Below, in pieces: positions 1 to 8,036 of a stretch of DNA of 13,002 nt (its first letter is position 1; every line of letters begins with the position of its first letter). The DNA lies in contig CANQUR010000031.1 of the NCBI GenBank assembly GCA_947627075.1, positions 1 to 13,002 of the forward strand, in the 5' to 3' direction. The notes under the pieces were generated by a model. That model made no database searches. It saw only the letters and a list, made by a program, of their open reading frames with translations, and had not been told where the DNA came from. This DNA is from an uncultured Clostridia bacterium (lineage in GTDB: Bacteria > Bacillota > Clostridia > Christensenellales > Pumilibacteraceae). A program made the position numbers and the translations under genes.

Positions 1-3000
1 CTCATTATAAACCATATCGCTCCATGGGTATATTGTCCGCCGTTTTCTCTTACGCCCGGCGGATAATCACAGATATAACCTGCCTTTATATTTTTAAGAG
101 GCGGCGTAAGCAGCTTTATTATTCCGTTCTCGGTGTCGACAAGTCGGCTCGCAGCCGACAACAACGCAAGCTTTGCTTTTTGCCTATCCGCGCAGCCGCT
201 CAACACTGCAAAACTTTGCGTAATAAGATCGATCTTGCATTCTTCGCTTTTTTTACTGCCCAAAACCGTACCATCATCACAAAAAGCACGCGAAAACCAT
301 TCTCCGTCCCACGCTTTGTCTATCGCTTCGCGTAGCCTTTCCTTCAATGCCAAATACGGTTTTTTGTTTTTGATATGCGGCATAAATTCGGATATGACAA
401 GATACAAGAACATGCTGCCCCATACCGAAGTTCCTTTCCCTCGGATGCCTACTTTATCCATGGCGTCGTTCCAATCGCCGCCGCCCATCAACACCAATCC
501 GTTCTTACCCAATCTTGCGGTGGCTTTAATAGCCTTTAGGCAATGTTCGAGCAACGTACCCGTATTGACTGTCGGCTTAGGGGTTCCGTAATAATCCTTG
601 CCTATAATTTTGACATCTTCAAGATACGGAATCCTTTCAAAGAGTATCGACTCATCGCCCGTAAATTCTATATATTCGGCTGTTATATACGGCAGAAATA
701 ACCTGTCGTCTGTAATTTTGGTTCTAACTCCCGTTCGCGGCGGATGCCACCAATGTTGGACATCGCCTTCCTCGAATTGATGTGCCGCACAATCGAGAAT
801 ATGCGCTCTTACAAGCTTCGGATCAATGTAAAGCACCCCCAAACAATCCTGCAATTGATCGCGAAATCCTATAGCCCCTCCGGCTTGATAAAAGCCCGTT
901 CTGCCCCAAAATCTACTTGTCATTATCTGATATGGCAACCATTTGCAAATATTATCGATCGCAGGGTCGCCCGTAGAAACGGAAATGCACGAAAGCGACG
1001 AATAATATTGCTTCGCTTCTTCAATCATAACTTCAAAATTCGAGCTATTTACGTCTCCGTCGGCGCTCAAATAAAACACTACTTTTACGACGCCACGCGG
1101 AGAAATATCCGTCTTGACCGAGATAGCGGGACCAAATTCATATCCGAAATCATTCTTCGGTCTGAATATCTTGCCGAATTTATCAATATATGACTGTTTA
1201 TGACAGACATAACTCGATATTTCGTGATCCGATCCCATAACAAAACTCATGCCGTTAAACAAATTTGCGATCTTCAATCGCCGATCTTCAAATTCAGCAG
1301 TAAGATTATGAGCAGTCTTAAAGGCAAAATCCCCAAGCACGGGAGAAACGAAAAACATAGTCTCCACGCTTCTATAAAAATCCATTTCGGACCGCAAGGT
1401 CAATTCATAATATTTTGTGTTATTTTTTATGATCTCACGCAAACGTGAATAGAATCCATTATAATTACATCTGAATTCGCTATATCCGAAGCCATGGATA
1501 ATTTGATAATCGGCATCTGCTCCTATCGGCTTTACGGAAGCACTCCACGCCTTTTCTCCTTCGAAAATAACCACCCCTTCAGAGCACGGATCTCCTATGG
1601 GATCATTGCTCCATTCGGTGAGCTTGTTTTCACGCGAATTTCGATAAAAGGTGTATCCGCCTCCGCTTTCGGTAATAATAGTTCCGAATTTTTCGTTTGC
1701 TATGATGTTGCTCCAGGGGCGCGGAGGCAAATCATTCTTTTTTAGTTCCAAAGCAAATTCGCCGCCCTTTACAAAGCCCCCTTTTCCAAGTTTATATTCG
1801 TATTTTACGGTAGGTAAATTCGCCTTTTGATATGGAGCCTCGAAATTCGAGGTATCCTCCTTCAATTCGATAAAATCGATTTCGTCGATTTCGGTACGCG
1901 ACTTAAAAGCCAACGCCGCTTCGACCTCATTCGCCTCTTTGTTGATAAGCGTGAGTCTGCAATTATTGCCCAAAAGAAGCTCCAATGTCTCAAAAAGTCG
2001 TTCTCTGACAAAGCCATCGCCATAATAGACAAAGGCGATTTCTATATTCAGCCCCCACAAGCCCAAATTCGCAAGCAACTTGAGTTTATTTTTGACTCTT
2101 TCGGTAACAATATTCGATTCAATATAGACAAGCGGAAGCTCCCCATGAAGCAAATTCGGCGAAGCATCGTACATAAGCTTACTCATGACTCTTTTCATTC
2201 GTTCACTTACACCATAGCCTTTGTTCTTCAATGCGCTACCGGCAACGATCTTTTCAAAAAAGCCCTCTCGCTTTGTAATTCCGATTTGACGCTTTAGCTT
2301 ATCATAATCTGTAGATACAAGGTTAAACATATGAATGGTCTTCATCTCATACGGGGCAAGATCCACTACAACCCTGCCACTCGCTATAGGATCGAGAACT
2401 GTTCCGAAATCATCTCCGTGCCCGCGTCCGGCATAATTGCTTCTATTACTTTGATATTTTGCTTCCGTATCAAAATAATGCGCAAGAATAAGTCCCCCTC
2501 TTTGAGCGACCATTGCGTTCAATCCCTCGTCAAAAGCCGTGCTCACAAACATACCCGAAAAGGTCTTATGCGCCAGATCCTCGTATAGCGGCGCCAATGC
2601 GATCTCCATATATGATTCGAGTTTTACGCAAGTCGGTCTCGAGCTCCTATTCTTGATTTGAATACTTCGAACTTCTCCATCCATACCCGACAAAACGGAG
2701 CAAACCTGCTTTATCTCCGTTTTATTATCGGTGAATACAAATTCGGTTTTACCATCATGAAAATAAGCCGTCCTTTGCAAATCGATTTTTTCATCATCGA
2801 ATACGGCAAACAGCTTGAGTCCGCCGTGAAAATCATAAAATCTCGAAACAAAATTACCCTTAAAATAAGAATATCCGTTACCCGCACAATCCGAAATCAC
2901 CGAATAGTTGCCGTTAGTCAAAAGATTTACGGCAGGCGGCGAAAGTCGCTTCACAGGCGAAATATCCTCGGTTACAACGGGCAAACAGTCGTATTCTCGC

Positions 3001-6000
3001 TTTTTATATGCCTTTGGCAACTCGGACATGGTTATCAACAAAGCAGCCGCCTTCATATCTGGCGATGACATTTGTTTTATGAGCAAATCGTCATAAAAAT
3101 AATTGCAAATGGATGCAAGTATCATTCCTTGATGATGAGTCATATAAGTCTTTATTATTGTGTCATCATATGACTCGTACAAGCCATCCTCGCCGTGCAG
3201 TCCTATGCTTAAAATATGTCGCAGATTTTTTGCCACCTCGCTCGGAAAGAACGGCAAAAACAGCATAGACGAATATGGCGATACGACAGACTTGCGCCTT
3301 TCGTTGCTCAAGGCAATGTTCGGCACACCGAAAGCCTTATATTGATAATTTCCGTTTTCATCCACGGCATTGAATTGAGATTCCGAAATGCCCCAAAACG
3401 GAAGCTTTTTTCTTTTCGCATACGCTATATTTGCCGCCATAACGGCCTTTGAAGATTGATAAAGCATCCCACTACGATCGTATTTGAAATATAAAGCGCT
3501 CATCATATATTCAAAAACTCCGCCTGTCCAGGAATAAAGAGATGCACCTTTGAATTTGACACACCTACCCGAAAGATTCTTAAAACAAGCGCTTTTGAGT
3601 TTGCCTGTACCTATGCCTACAAGATAAGTGAGCATTGCTTCGCTACCCAATAGATCGTAATGATTAGAATCGAAAAGTTTGGAATCATAGTCATAGCCTA
3701 TGTGCAAAAGTCCTCTCTCCTCATCGAAAAACGCCTCCAATTGAGTTTCCCGAATAAGCTTGTCCGCTTTGGACGAAATCTGCTCATTGCCGACATTGCG
3801 TAGCAAAATAAGACTCGCAAGCAAATTGCCACTATCCACTGAAGAAACATAACCGTTCAATCTTTTTAAGGTACACGTATCTATCCAATTAAACAAATTG
3901 CCGTTCCACTTTTCGGTGTTCTCTATAGCCCGTAAAATATTATCGGCATAAAAATCGAAATCGTTCTTCGTGACAAACTCCATGTTGTAAGCACATACGA
4001 GCGCCGTGATCATAAAGCTTATATCTGTCGGTGACGTGCGAGCCGCATAACCGACATCGCCCTCTTCCTGAAAATTATCGAACGGCAAAAAATTATTTTC
4101 GACATTCAGTTGTTTCTCGAAGAATATCCACGTATCGGCAGCAAGCTTTTTTAATTCGGCTTCTGCCTCTACAGTCAAGGATTTTTTTTCGATTTTGCGT
4201 CGATCAAGCACTTTAGCTAATATTATGCCTGACATAAACAGCACTGCCATAACGACATAAGTAAGCTTAAAGCGTACAAATACTGCAAAAGCTATATATA
4301 TAGCTACCGCTATAATATTCGGCAAAAACGACACCTTCCCTTTTGAATGAGCAAATACACGCCATTCGAGCAAATTCTTTTTGACGGCAAGCCGATACAA
4401 GGTCATCAAAATTGCCTTAAAATAATTATATGCAATGACGGGCAAACACAGAGCAATATGAGCCTGACGAAGCAATTCAAAAAACACCTTTTTCGGTTGG
4501 AAAAATATAAGTCGGATTGAGCCTATGAACATAAAAATATTCAAAGCGAACGCTACGCCTGTTAGCCAAAACGGAGAATTCGAAAACAGTGATAAAATAA
4601 GCAATATAGCGGATGAGATCGGAATCAATCCCAAAATTATGTTGTTCAATATATGAAGTCTCGCGACAATAGATAACGGATTGCGCATATACCTTCCGCT
4701 ATTGTCTTTTATACGCGAGGATAAAAACGGCAAAAGTTGATAATCGCCGCGAAGCCACCTTATATTACGGCTCAAATAAGATGAAAACGTTGCGGGATAT
4801 GAATCCAAAGCGCTTTCACCGCTACTTCCGCAACCAGATATAGCGCCTTCCACAAAATCATGCGAAAGCACTCTGTTTTCCATAAAAACGCCTTTGACCT
4901 TTTGTGTAAATTCCTTTACTCTATATATTCCTTTGCCGGTATAATTTCCGCTTCCGAATATATCATAGTTAGCGTCCGCAATAAAATTGCTGTAATTGTT
5001 GAGTCCAACACTATCGCTCATCACCTTTGCAAACGGAGTTACCAACGAGGATGGATCGGATCTTATGTTCAGAGATACCACCGATTTGTCTGCATTATAA
5101 GGATGTTCCATAATTTCCACAAGTTCATAAGCGCAATTTATCATCGTGTCACTATCTAATGTTATAACATACTTTACGTCATAACTCTTTCCGCAAACCA
5201 CTTCAAATGCACTATCTTCACCTGACATAATCAGGTTGTTAAGCTCCAAAATGGCGCCTCGTTTCTTTTCCCAGCCTTGATATTTATTCTCACCCTTCAC
5301 TTTTGTGCGCTTGCGAATAAACAAATTGAATCTGTCGCCCAAAGCGGACATCCTCTCCTTTGCTTTTTTAATAATACATTCATCGTTTTCGGTGTAAACA
5401 TTGCTATCCGACGATGGCAGATCCAACAATAAGCCATAAGAAAAAATATCCTCGCTATTGGCGCAACTGACGGTCAATAGATTATCGATCATTTCGTCTG
5501 TTTCTTTTTCGTCAAAAACAATCACGGGAAAAACGATCATTGCCAGATTTTCATCTTTTATTTTGACGCGTGGCATATATCTTCTGCTAAAGATCCTTAT
5601 GTTAATGCTCGTTACAAACATAAGCACAAGATTTAGCGAAATCGGTATAAATATTATTGATGCCGCCAGCTTGAACGTAGGTATATACATAAATACAGTC
5701 ACACAGTTACTTATCGTGTACCCTATTATTATCAAAATATACACCACAGCGGCAAACTTTCCGAGTGGTTGCGGCAAAATATAGTATGCAATATCCTTAT
5801 TTTCCCTTTTTGCCTTTTGAACTATTTCGCCGGCATATGCGATCTCGCTTTTGTTTTTTGCCTTTTTTGCGATCCTGCTTAAATATACGGTCTTTGTTGC
5901 CGCCGTACATTCCCTATAAACGATACCCTCACAACGCATTAGGTATCTATTCAAGGGAGACAAATCCAAAAGAAATTCATCGCTCAATTTCGGAGGTAAT

Positions 6001-6830
6001 TCATGAATGGATCTTATCGCGCTACTTACCGCGCCCGTGTATCTTACGCACGCAGATAAAAAGTTATCGGCTTTTTGATAAGCGTTTATACCGTCGGCAA
6101 TAAGTCCGTTCATGCGCTTCAAAAGTTCTCCGTTTGCATATTTTACAAACGCATATGCATAGCTGTTATAAGACAGCATAGCCGTATCTATTTTATTTGC
6201 TTTTATATCATTCATAGCACGTTCGAACTTATCGTTTATAACATTCGACTTTCCGCAAAAAACAGCTATATATTCAAGCAAGGCAAGATTGATCGCATAT
6301 GGCAGCATCGTTGTCTCATTATAAGTCAACGGCAATATATCATTGAAGGCAGAAACGCATTCCTTCACCGTGTTTGCTGTTACCGCTCCGCCGCTTCCCT
6401 TTACGATCAAAGATGCAAGATGATAAAGCCGGGGAACATTTTTATATCCCGGCAATTTGTTATATCTTGAAGTAAGCTTCTTTTGCTCAGTCATGATCTC
6501 GGATAGCTTATAATAGTTATCATAGATCCAACTTTCGAAGTCGAGAAATTTATTTTTTTGAGACAGCTTTTTATATGTCTTCGAGATGGTGAAACGAATA
6601 AGTTGTGATGAAAGCGATGAATCGCTTTTATTGGTCTTCATATTCGAAGCAAGTTCCGCGATCCTCGCCTTAAGTTGCTCGATTGTCATGACGCCCGTAA
6701 TAGTCATATCCGGCTCGCCTATAGGCAATAATATTTTATATAAAATTACAAAGCAAATAAGAAGCAGTAATGCAATAGCAAAATATAACATCTTGACCTC
6801 TTGTAAAATAAGTATCAAGATTATGTCCAT
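1..6830 (-). CDS. Cyclic beta-1,2-glucan synthase-like protein (GT84 + glucoamylase-like + GH94), C-terminus cut by window edge
   Basis: An unbroken reading frame of 2276 codons runs off the left edge. Visible parts, in order: an N-terminal anchor (residues 14-32); a soluble helical region; two membrane spans (about 359-410); a GT84/GT2-like transferase with LDSDT (D559, D561), HDFVEG (657-662) and RNIRW (688-692, the RxxRW motif); a membrane cluster (about 725-876); a glucoamylase-like domain (about 890-1250) with ARTSPTD (930-936), WGISES (1146-1151) and THHQGM (1231-1236); then a phosphorylase-like part with PWSN (W1706), GFRDQLQD (D1991), GDVQHWWH (D2023), GGGDWND (likely general acid D2119) and GVRENGGQYTH (2259-2269). 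In known family members the transferase polymerises UDP-glucose into beta-1,2-glucan, the middle domain cyclises it, and the GH94 part trims chain length by phosphorolysis. All motifs look intact. Known members are about 2800 aa, so several hundred residues are probably missing. The start is uncertain: ATG 6830 has AAGG 7 nt upstream; ATG 6791 has GAGG 5 nt upstream and begins right at the anchor. Confidence 0.9.
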   Translation of the reverse strand, partial: MDIILILILQEVKMLYFAIALLLLICFVILYKILLPIGEPDMTITGVMTIEQLKARIAELASNMKTNKSDSSLSSQLIRFTISKTYKKLSQKNKFLDFESWIYDNYYKLSEIMTEQKKLTSRYNKLPGYKNVPRLYHLASLIVKGSGGAVTANTVKECVSAFNDILPLTYNETTMLPYAINLALLEYIAVFCGKSNVINDKFERAMNDIKANKIDTAMLSYNSYAYAFVKYANGELLKRMNGLIADGINAYQKADNFLSACVRYTGAVSSAIRSIHELPPKLSDEFLLDLSPLNRYLMRCEGIVYRECTAATKTVYLSRIAKKAKNKSEIAYAGEIVQKAKRENKDIAYYILPQPLGKFAAVVYILIIIGYTISNCVTVFMYIPTFKLAASIIFIPISLNLVLMFVTSINIRIFSRRYMPRVKIKDENLAMIVFPVIVFDEKETDEMIDNLLTVSCANSEDIFSYGLLLDLPSSDSNVYTENDECIIKKAKERMSALGDRFNLFIRKRTKVKGENKYQGWEKKRGAILELNNLIMSGEDSAFEVVCGKSYDVKYVITLDSDTMINCAYELVEIMEHPYNADKSVVSLNIRSDPSSLVTPFAKVMSDSVGLNNYSNFIADANYDIFGSGNYTGKGIYRVKEFTQKVKGVFMENRVLSHDFVEGAISGCGSSGESALDSYPATFSSYLSRNIRWLRGDYQLLPFLSSRIKDNSGRYMRNPLSIVARLHILNNIILGLIPISSAILLILSLFSNSPFWLTGVAFALNIFMFIGSIRLIFFQPKKVFFELLRQAHIALCLPVIAYNYFKAILMTLYRLAVKKNLLEWRVFAHSKGKVSFLPNIIAVAIYIAFAVFVRFKLTYVVMAVLFMSGIILAKVLDRRKIEKKSLTVEAEAELKKLAADTWIFFEKQLNVENNFLPFDNFQEEGDVGYAARTSPTDISFMITALVCAYNMEFVTKNDFDFYADNILRAIENTEKWNGNLFNWIDTCTLKRLNGYVSSVDSGNLLASLILLRNVGNEQISSKADKLIRETQLEAFFDEERGLLHIGYDYDSKLFDSNHYDLLGSEAMLTYLVGIGTGKLKSACFKNLSGRCVKFKGASLYSWTGGVFEYMMSALYFKYDRSGMLYQSSKAVMAANIAYAKRKKLPFWGISESQFNAVDENGNYQYKAFGVPNIALSNERRKSVVSPYSSMLFLPFFPSEVAKNLRHILSIGLHGEDGLYESYDDTIIKTYMTHHQGMILASICNYFYDDLLIKQMSSPDMKAAALLITMSELPKAYKKREYDCLPVVTEDISPVKRLSPPAVNLLTNGNYSVISDCAGNGYSYFKGNFVSRFYDFHGGLKLFAVFDDEKIDLQRTAYFHDGKTEFVFTDNKTEIKQVCSVLSGMDGEVRSIQIKNRSSRPTCVKLESYMEIALAPLYEDLAHKTFSGMFVSTAFDEGLNAMVAQRGGLILAHYFDTEAKYQSNRSNYAGRGHGDDFGTVLDPIASGRVVVDLAPYEMKTIHMFNLVSTDYDKLKRQIGITKREGFFEKIVAGSALKNKGYGVSERMKRVMSKLMYDASPNLLHGELPLVYIESNIVTERVKNKLKLLANLGLWGLNIEIAFVYYGDGFVRERLFETLELLLGNNCRLTLINKEANEVEAALAFKSRTEIDEIDFIELKEDTSNFEAPYQKANLPTVKYEYKLGKGGFVKGGEFALELKKNDLPPRPWSNIIANEKFGTIITESGGGYTFYRNSRENKLTEWSNDPIGDPCSEGVVIFEGEKAWSASVKPIGADADYQIIHGFGYSEFRCNYNGFYSRLREIIKNNTKYYELTLRSEMDFYRSVETMFFVSPVLGDFAFKTAHNLTAEFEDRRLKIANLFNGMSFVMGSDHEISSYVCHKQSYIDKFGKIFRPKNDFGYEFGPAISVKTDISPRGVVKVVFYLSADGDVNSSNFEVMIEEAKQYYSSLSCISVSTGDPAIDNICKWLPYQIMTSRFWGRTGFYQAGGAIGFRDQLQDCLGVLYIDPKLVRAHILDCAAHQFEEGDVQHWWHPPRTGVRTKITDDRLFLPYITAEYIEFTGDESILFERIPYLEDVKIIGKDYYGTPKPTVNTGTLLEHCLKAIKATARLGKNGLVLMGGGDWNDAMDKVGIRGKGTSVWGSMFLYLVISEFMPHIKNKKPYLALKERLREAIDKAWDGEWFSRAFCDDGTVLGSKKSEECKIDLITQSFAVLSGCADRQKAKLALLSAASRLVDTENGIIKLLTPPLKNIKAGYICDYPPGVRENGGQYTHGAIWFIM

Positions 6831-6863
6831 GTCATTACCTTTTTATGCGTGGTATAAACAGAG

Positions 6864-6887
6864 AAACGATAAATTGATTTAACGTTT
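6864..6887. repeat. Imperfect inverted repeat in the cgs leader
   Basis: The sequence AAACG-A-TAAA, loop TTGA, TTTA-A-CGTTT forms nine base pairs around one A-A mismatch, about 34 nt upstream of the cgs ATG at 6830. The GAAACG of the left arm (6863-6868) could instead pair with CGTTTC at 6892-6897, so two folds compete. On the plus strand a T-run follows, but no plus-strand gene precedes it. It could be an operator or leader structure for cgs, or chance in AT-rich DNA. I found no convincing -35/-10 pair in this 60-nt gap. Confidence 0.3.
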
Positions 6888-6901
6888 TTTCCGTTTCGAT
6901 G

Positions 6902-6942
6902 TAAAAAAATAACGCCCTGAATAATTCGTTATTCAAAGCGTT
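6902..6942 (-). terminator. Rho-independent terminator after prfA
   Basis: A 14-bp stem without mismatches (two G-U pairs in the minus transcript) has arms at 6942-6929 and 6924-6911 and a four-base CGAA loop. On the minus strand it is followed by ATTTTTTT. It begins 21 nt past the prfA stop and ends about 70 nt before cgs, so it separates the two genes and implies that cgs has its own promoter. T-rich sequence on the other side could let it work in both directions. Confidence 0.88.
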
Positions 6943-6963
6943 TTATCTCGTTTTTTTCTTTCT

Positions 6964-8034
6964 TTATTCTTCTTTTTCAAGCTGCGCAGTTTGATCGGCT
7001 ATTCGAAGAGCTTCGAGCATTTGATCTATATCTCCATTCATGAATGTATCTATAGTATATATAGTCATGGAAATACGGTGATCCGTCACCCTTCCTTGCG
7101 GGAAATTGTATGTCCTTATTCGTTCACTCCTATCTCCCGTGCCCACTTGACTTTTTCGATTTTCGGCATATTCTTTATCCGCCTTGGACTGATAATAGTC
7201 ATATAGCTTCGATTTAAGAACACGCATCGCCTTTTCTCTATTTTTTATTTGGCTTCGTTCGTCTTGACAAGTGACAACTATTCCCGTCGGCAAATGCGTC
7301 ATACGTACGGCGCTGTCGGTCTTGTTTATATGTTGTCCGCCCGCACCTCCGCTTCGGTAAGTGTCGATCTTCAGATCCTTTTCATTGATCTCTACCACAA
7401 CGTCCTCAACCTCGGGAAGGACCGCTACGGTCACGGTAGACGTATGGATTCGACCTTGAGTTTCGGTGTCCGGCACACGTTGTACGCGATGAACGCCGCT
7501 TTCGTATTTCAACTTGCGGTAAACTCCGTCGCCGAATATTTGAAAAACAGCTTCCTTTACGCCGCCGAGTTCGGTAATGTTGATGTCAACATCTTCAACT
7601 CGCCAACGGTTTTTTTCCGCGTACATTTTATACATTCTCATGAGCTCATAAGCAAATAACGCCGCCTCATCTCCGCCCGCTCCGCTTCGTATCTCTATTA
7701 TAACGTTCTTTTCGTCATTAGGGTCTACCGGCAAAAGCAAGATCTTAAGCTCGTTTTCTACTTTTTCAAGCTGCTCCTTTTTTTCTTCGAGCTCTGTTTT
7801 GGCAAGCTCGAGCATTTCCGGATCCTTTTCTTCTTTCAGCAACTTTTTGGCATTTTCAATATCCTTTTCGGTCTTTTTATATATGTCATATTGAGTAACG
7901 ATCGGCTCAAGCATGGCGTGCTCTTTTACAAGTTTCGTCCATTCCTTGTTGTCGGCTATTACGTTGGGATCCGAAATCGATTTGCTTAAAGTCTCGAACT
8001 TGTCCTTTATATTTTTTAACCTTTCAAAGTTCAT
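6964..8034 (-). CDS. prfA: Peptide chain release factor 1 (RF1)
   Basis: RF1 recognises UAA and UAG in the ribosomal A site and triggers release of the finished protein. The 356-aa product matches the family length. It has a helical N-terminal domain (about 1-105), the codon-recognition PxT tripeptide as PDT (188-190, in RVPDTETQGRIHTS), and the GGQ peptidyl-transfer loop in RSGGAGGQHINKTDSAVR (GGQ 232-234). PxT rather than SPF marks RF1, not RF2. The ATG at 8034 lies 2 nt after the stop of the DUF1385-PrmC gene, so translation is probably coupled. An in-frame TTG at 8040 overlapping that stop would add two residues and is better spaced from a weak AGG, so the exact start is open. The glutamine of GGQ is the usual substrate of PrmC, encoded just upstream but here lacking its key motif. 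A strong terminator follows. Confidence 0.97.
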   Translation of the reverse strand: MNFERLKNIKDKFETLSKSISDPNVIADNKEWTKLVKEHAMLEPIVTQYDIYKKTEKDIENAKKLLKEEKDPEMLELAKTELEEKKEQLEKVENELKILLLPVDPNDEKNVIIEIRSGAGGDEAALFAYELMRMYKMYAEKNRWRVEDVDINITELGGVKEAVFQIFGDGVYRKLKYESGVHRVQRVPDTETQGRIHTSTVTVAVLPEVEDVVVEINEKDLKIDTYRSGGAGGQHINKTDSAVRMTHLPTGIVVTCQDERSQIKNREKAMRVLKSKLYDYYQSKADKEYAENRKSQVGTGDRSERIRTYNFPQGRVTDHRISMTIYTIDTFMNGDIDQMLEALRIADQTAQLEKEE

Positions 8035-8036
8035 AA

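Noticed and set aside
24..6882. Many plus-strand open frames of 60-156 codons opposite the cgs gene
   Set aside because: They lie antisense to one continuous 2276-codon frame with clear domain motifs, lack recognisable domains, and overlap one another.
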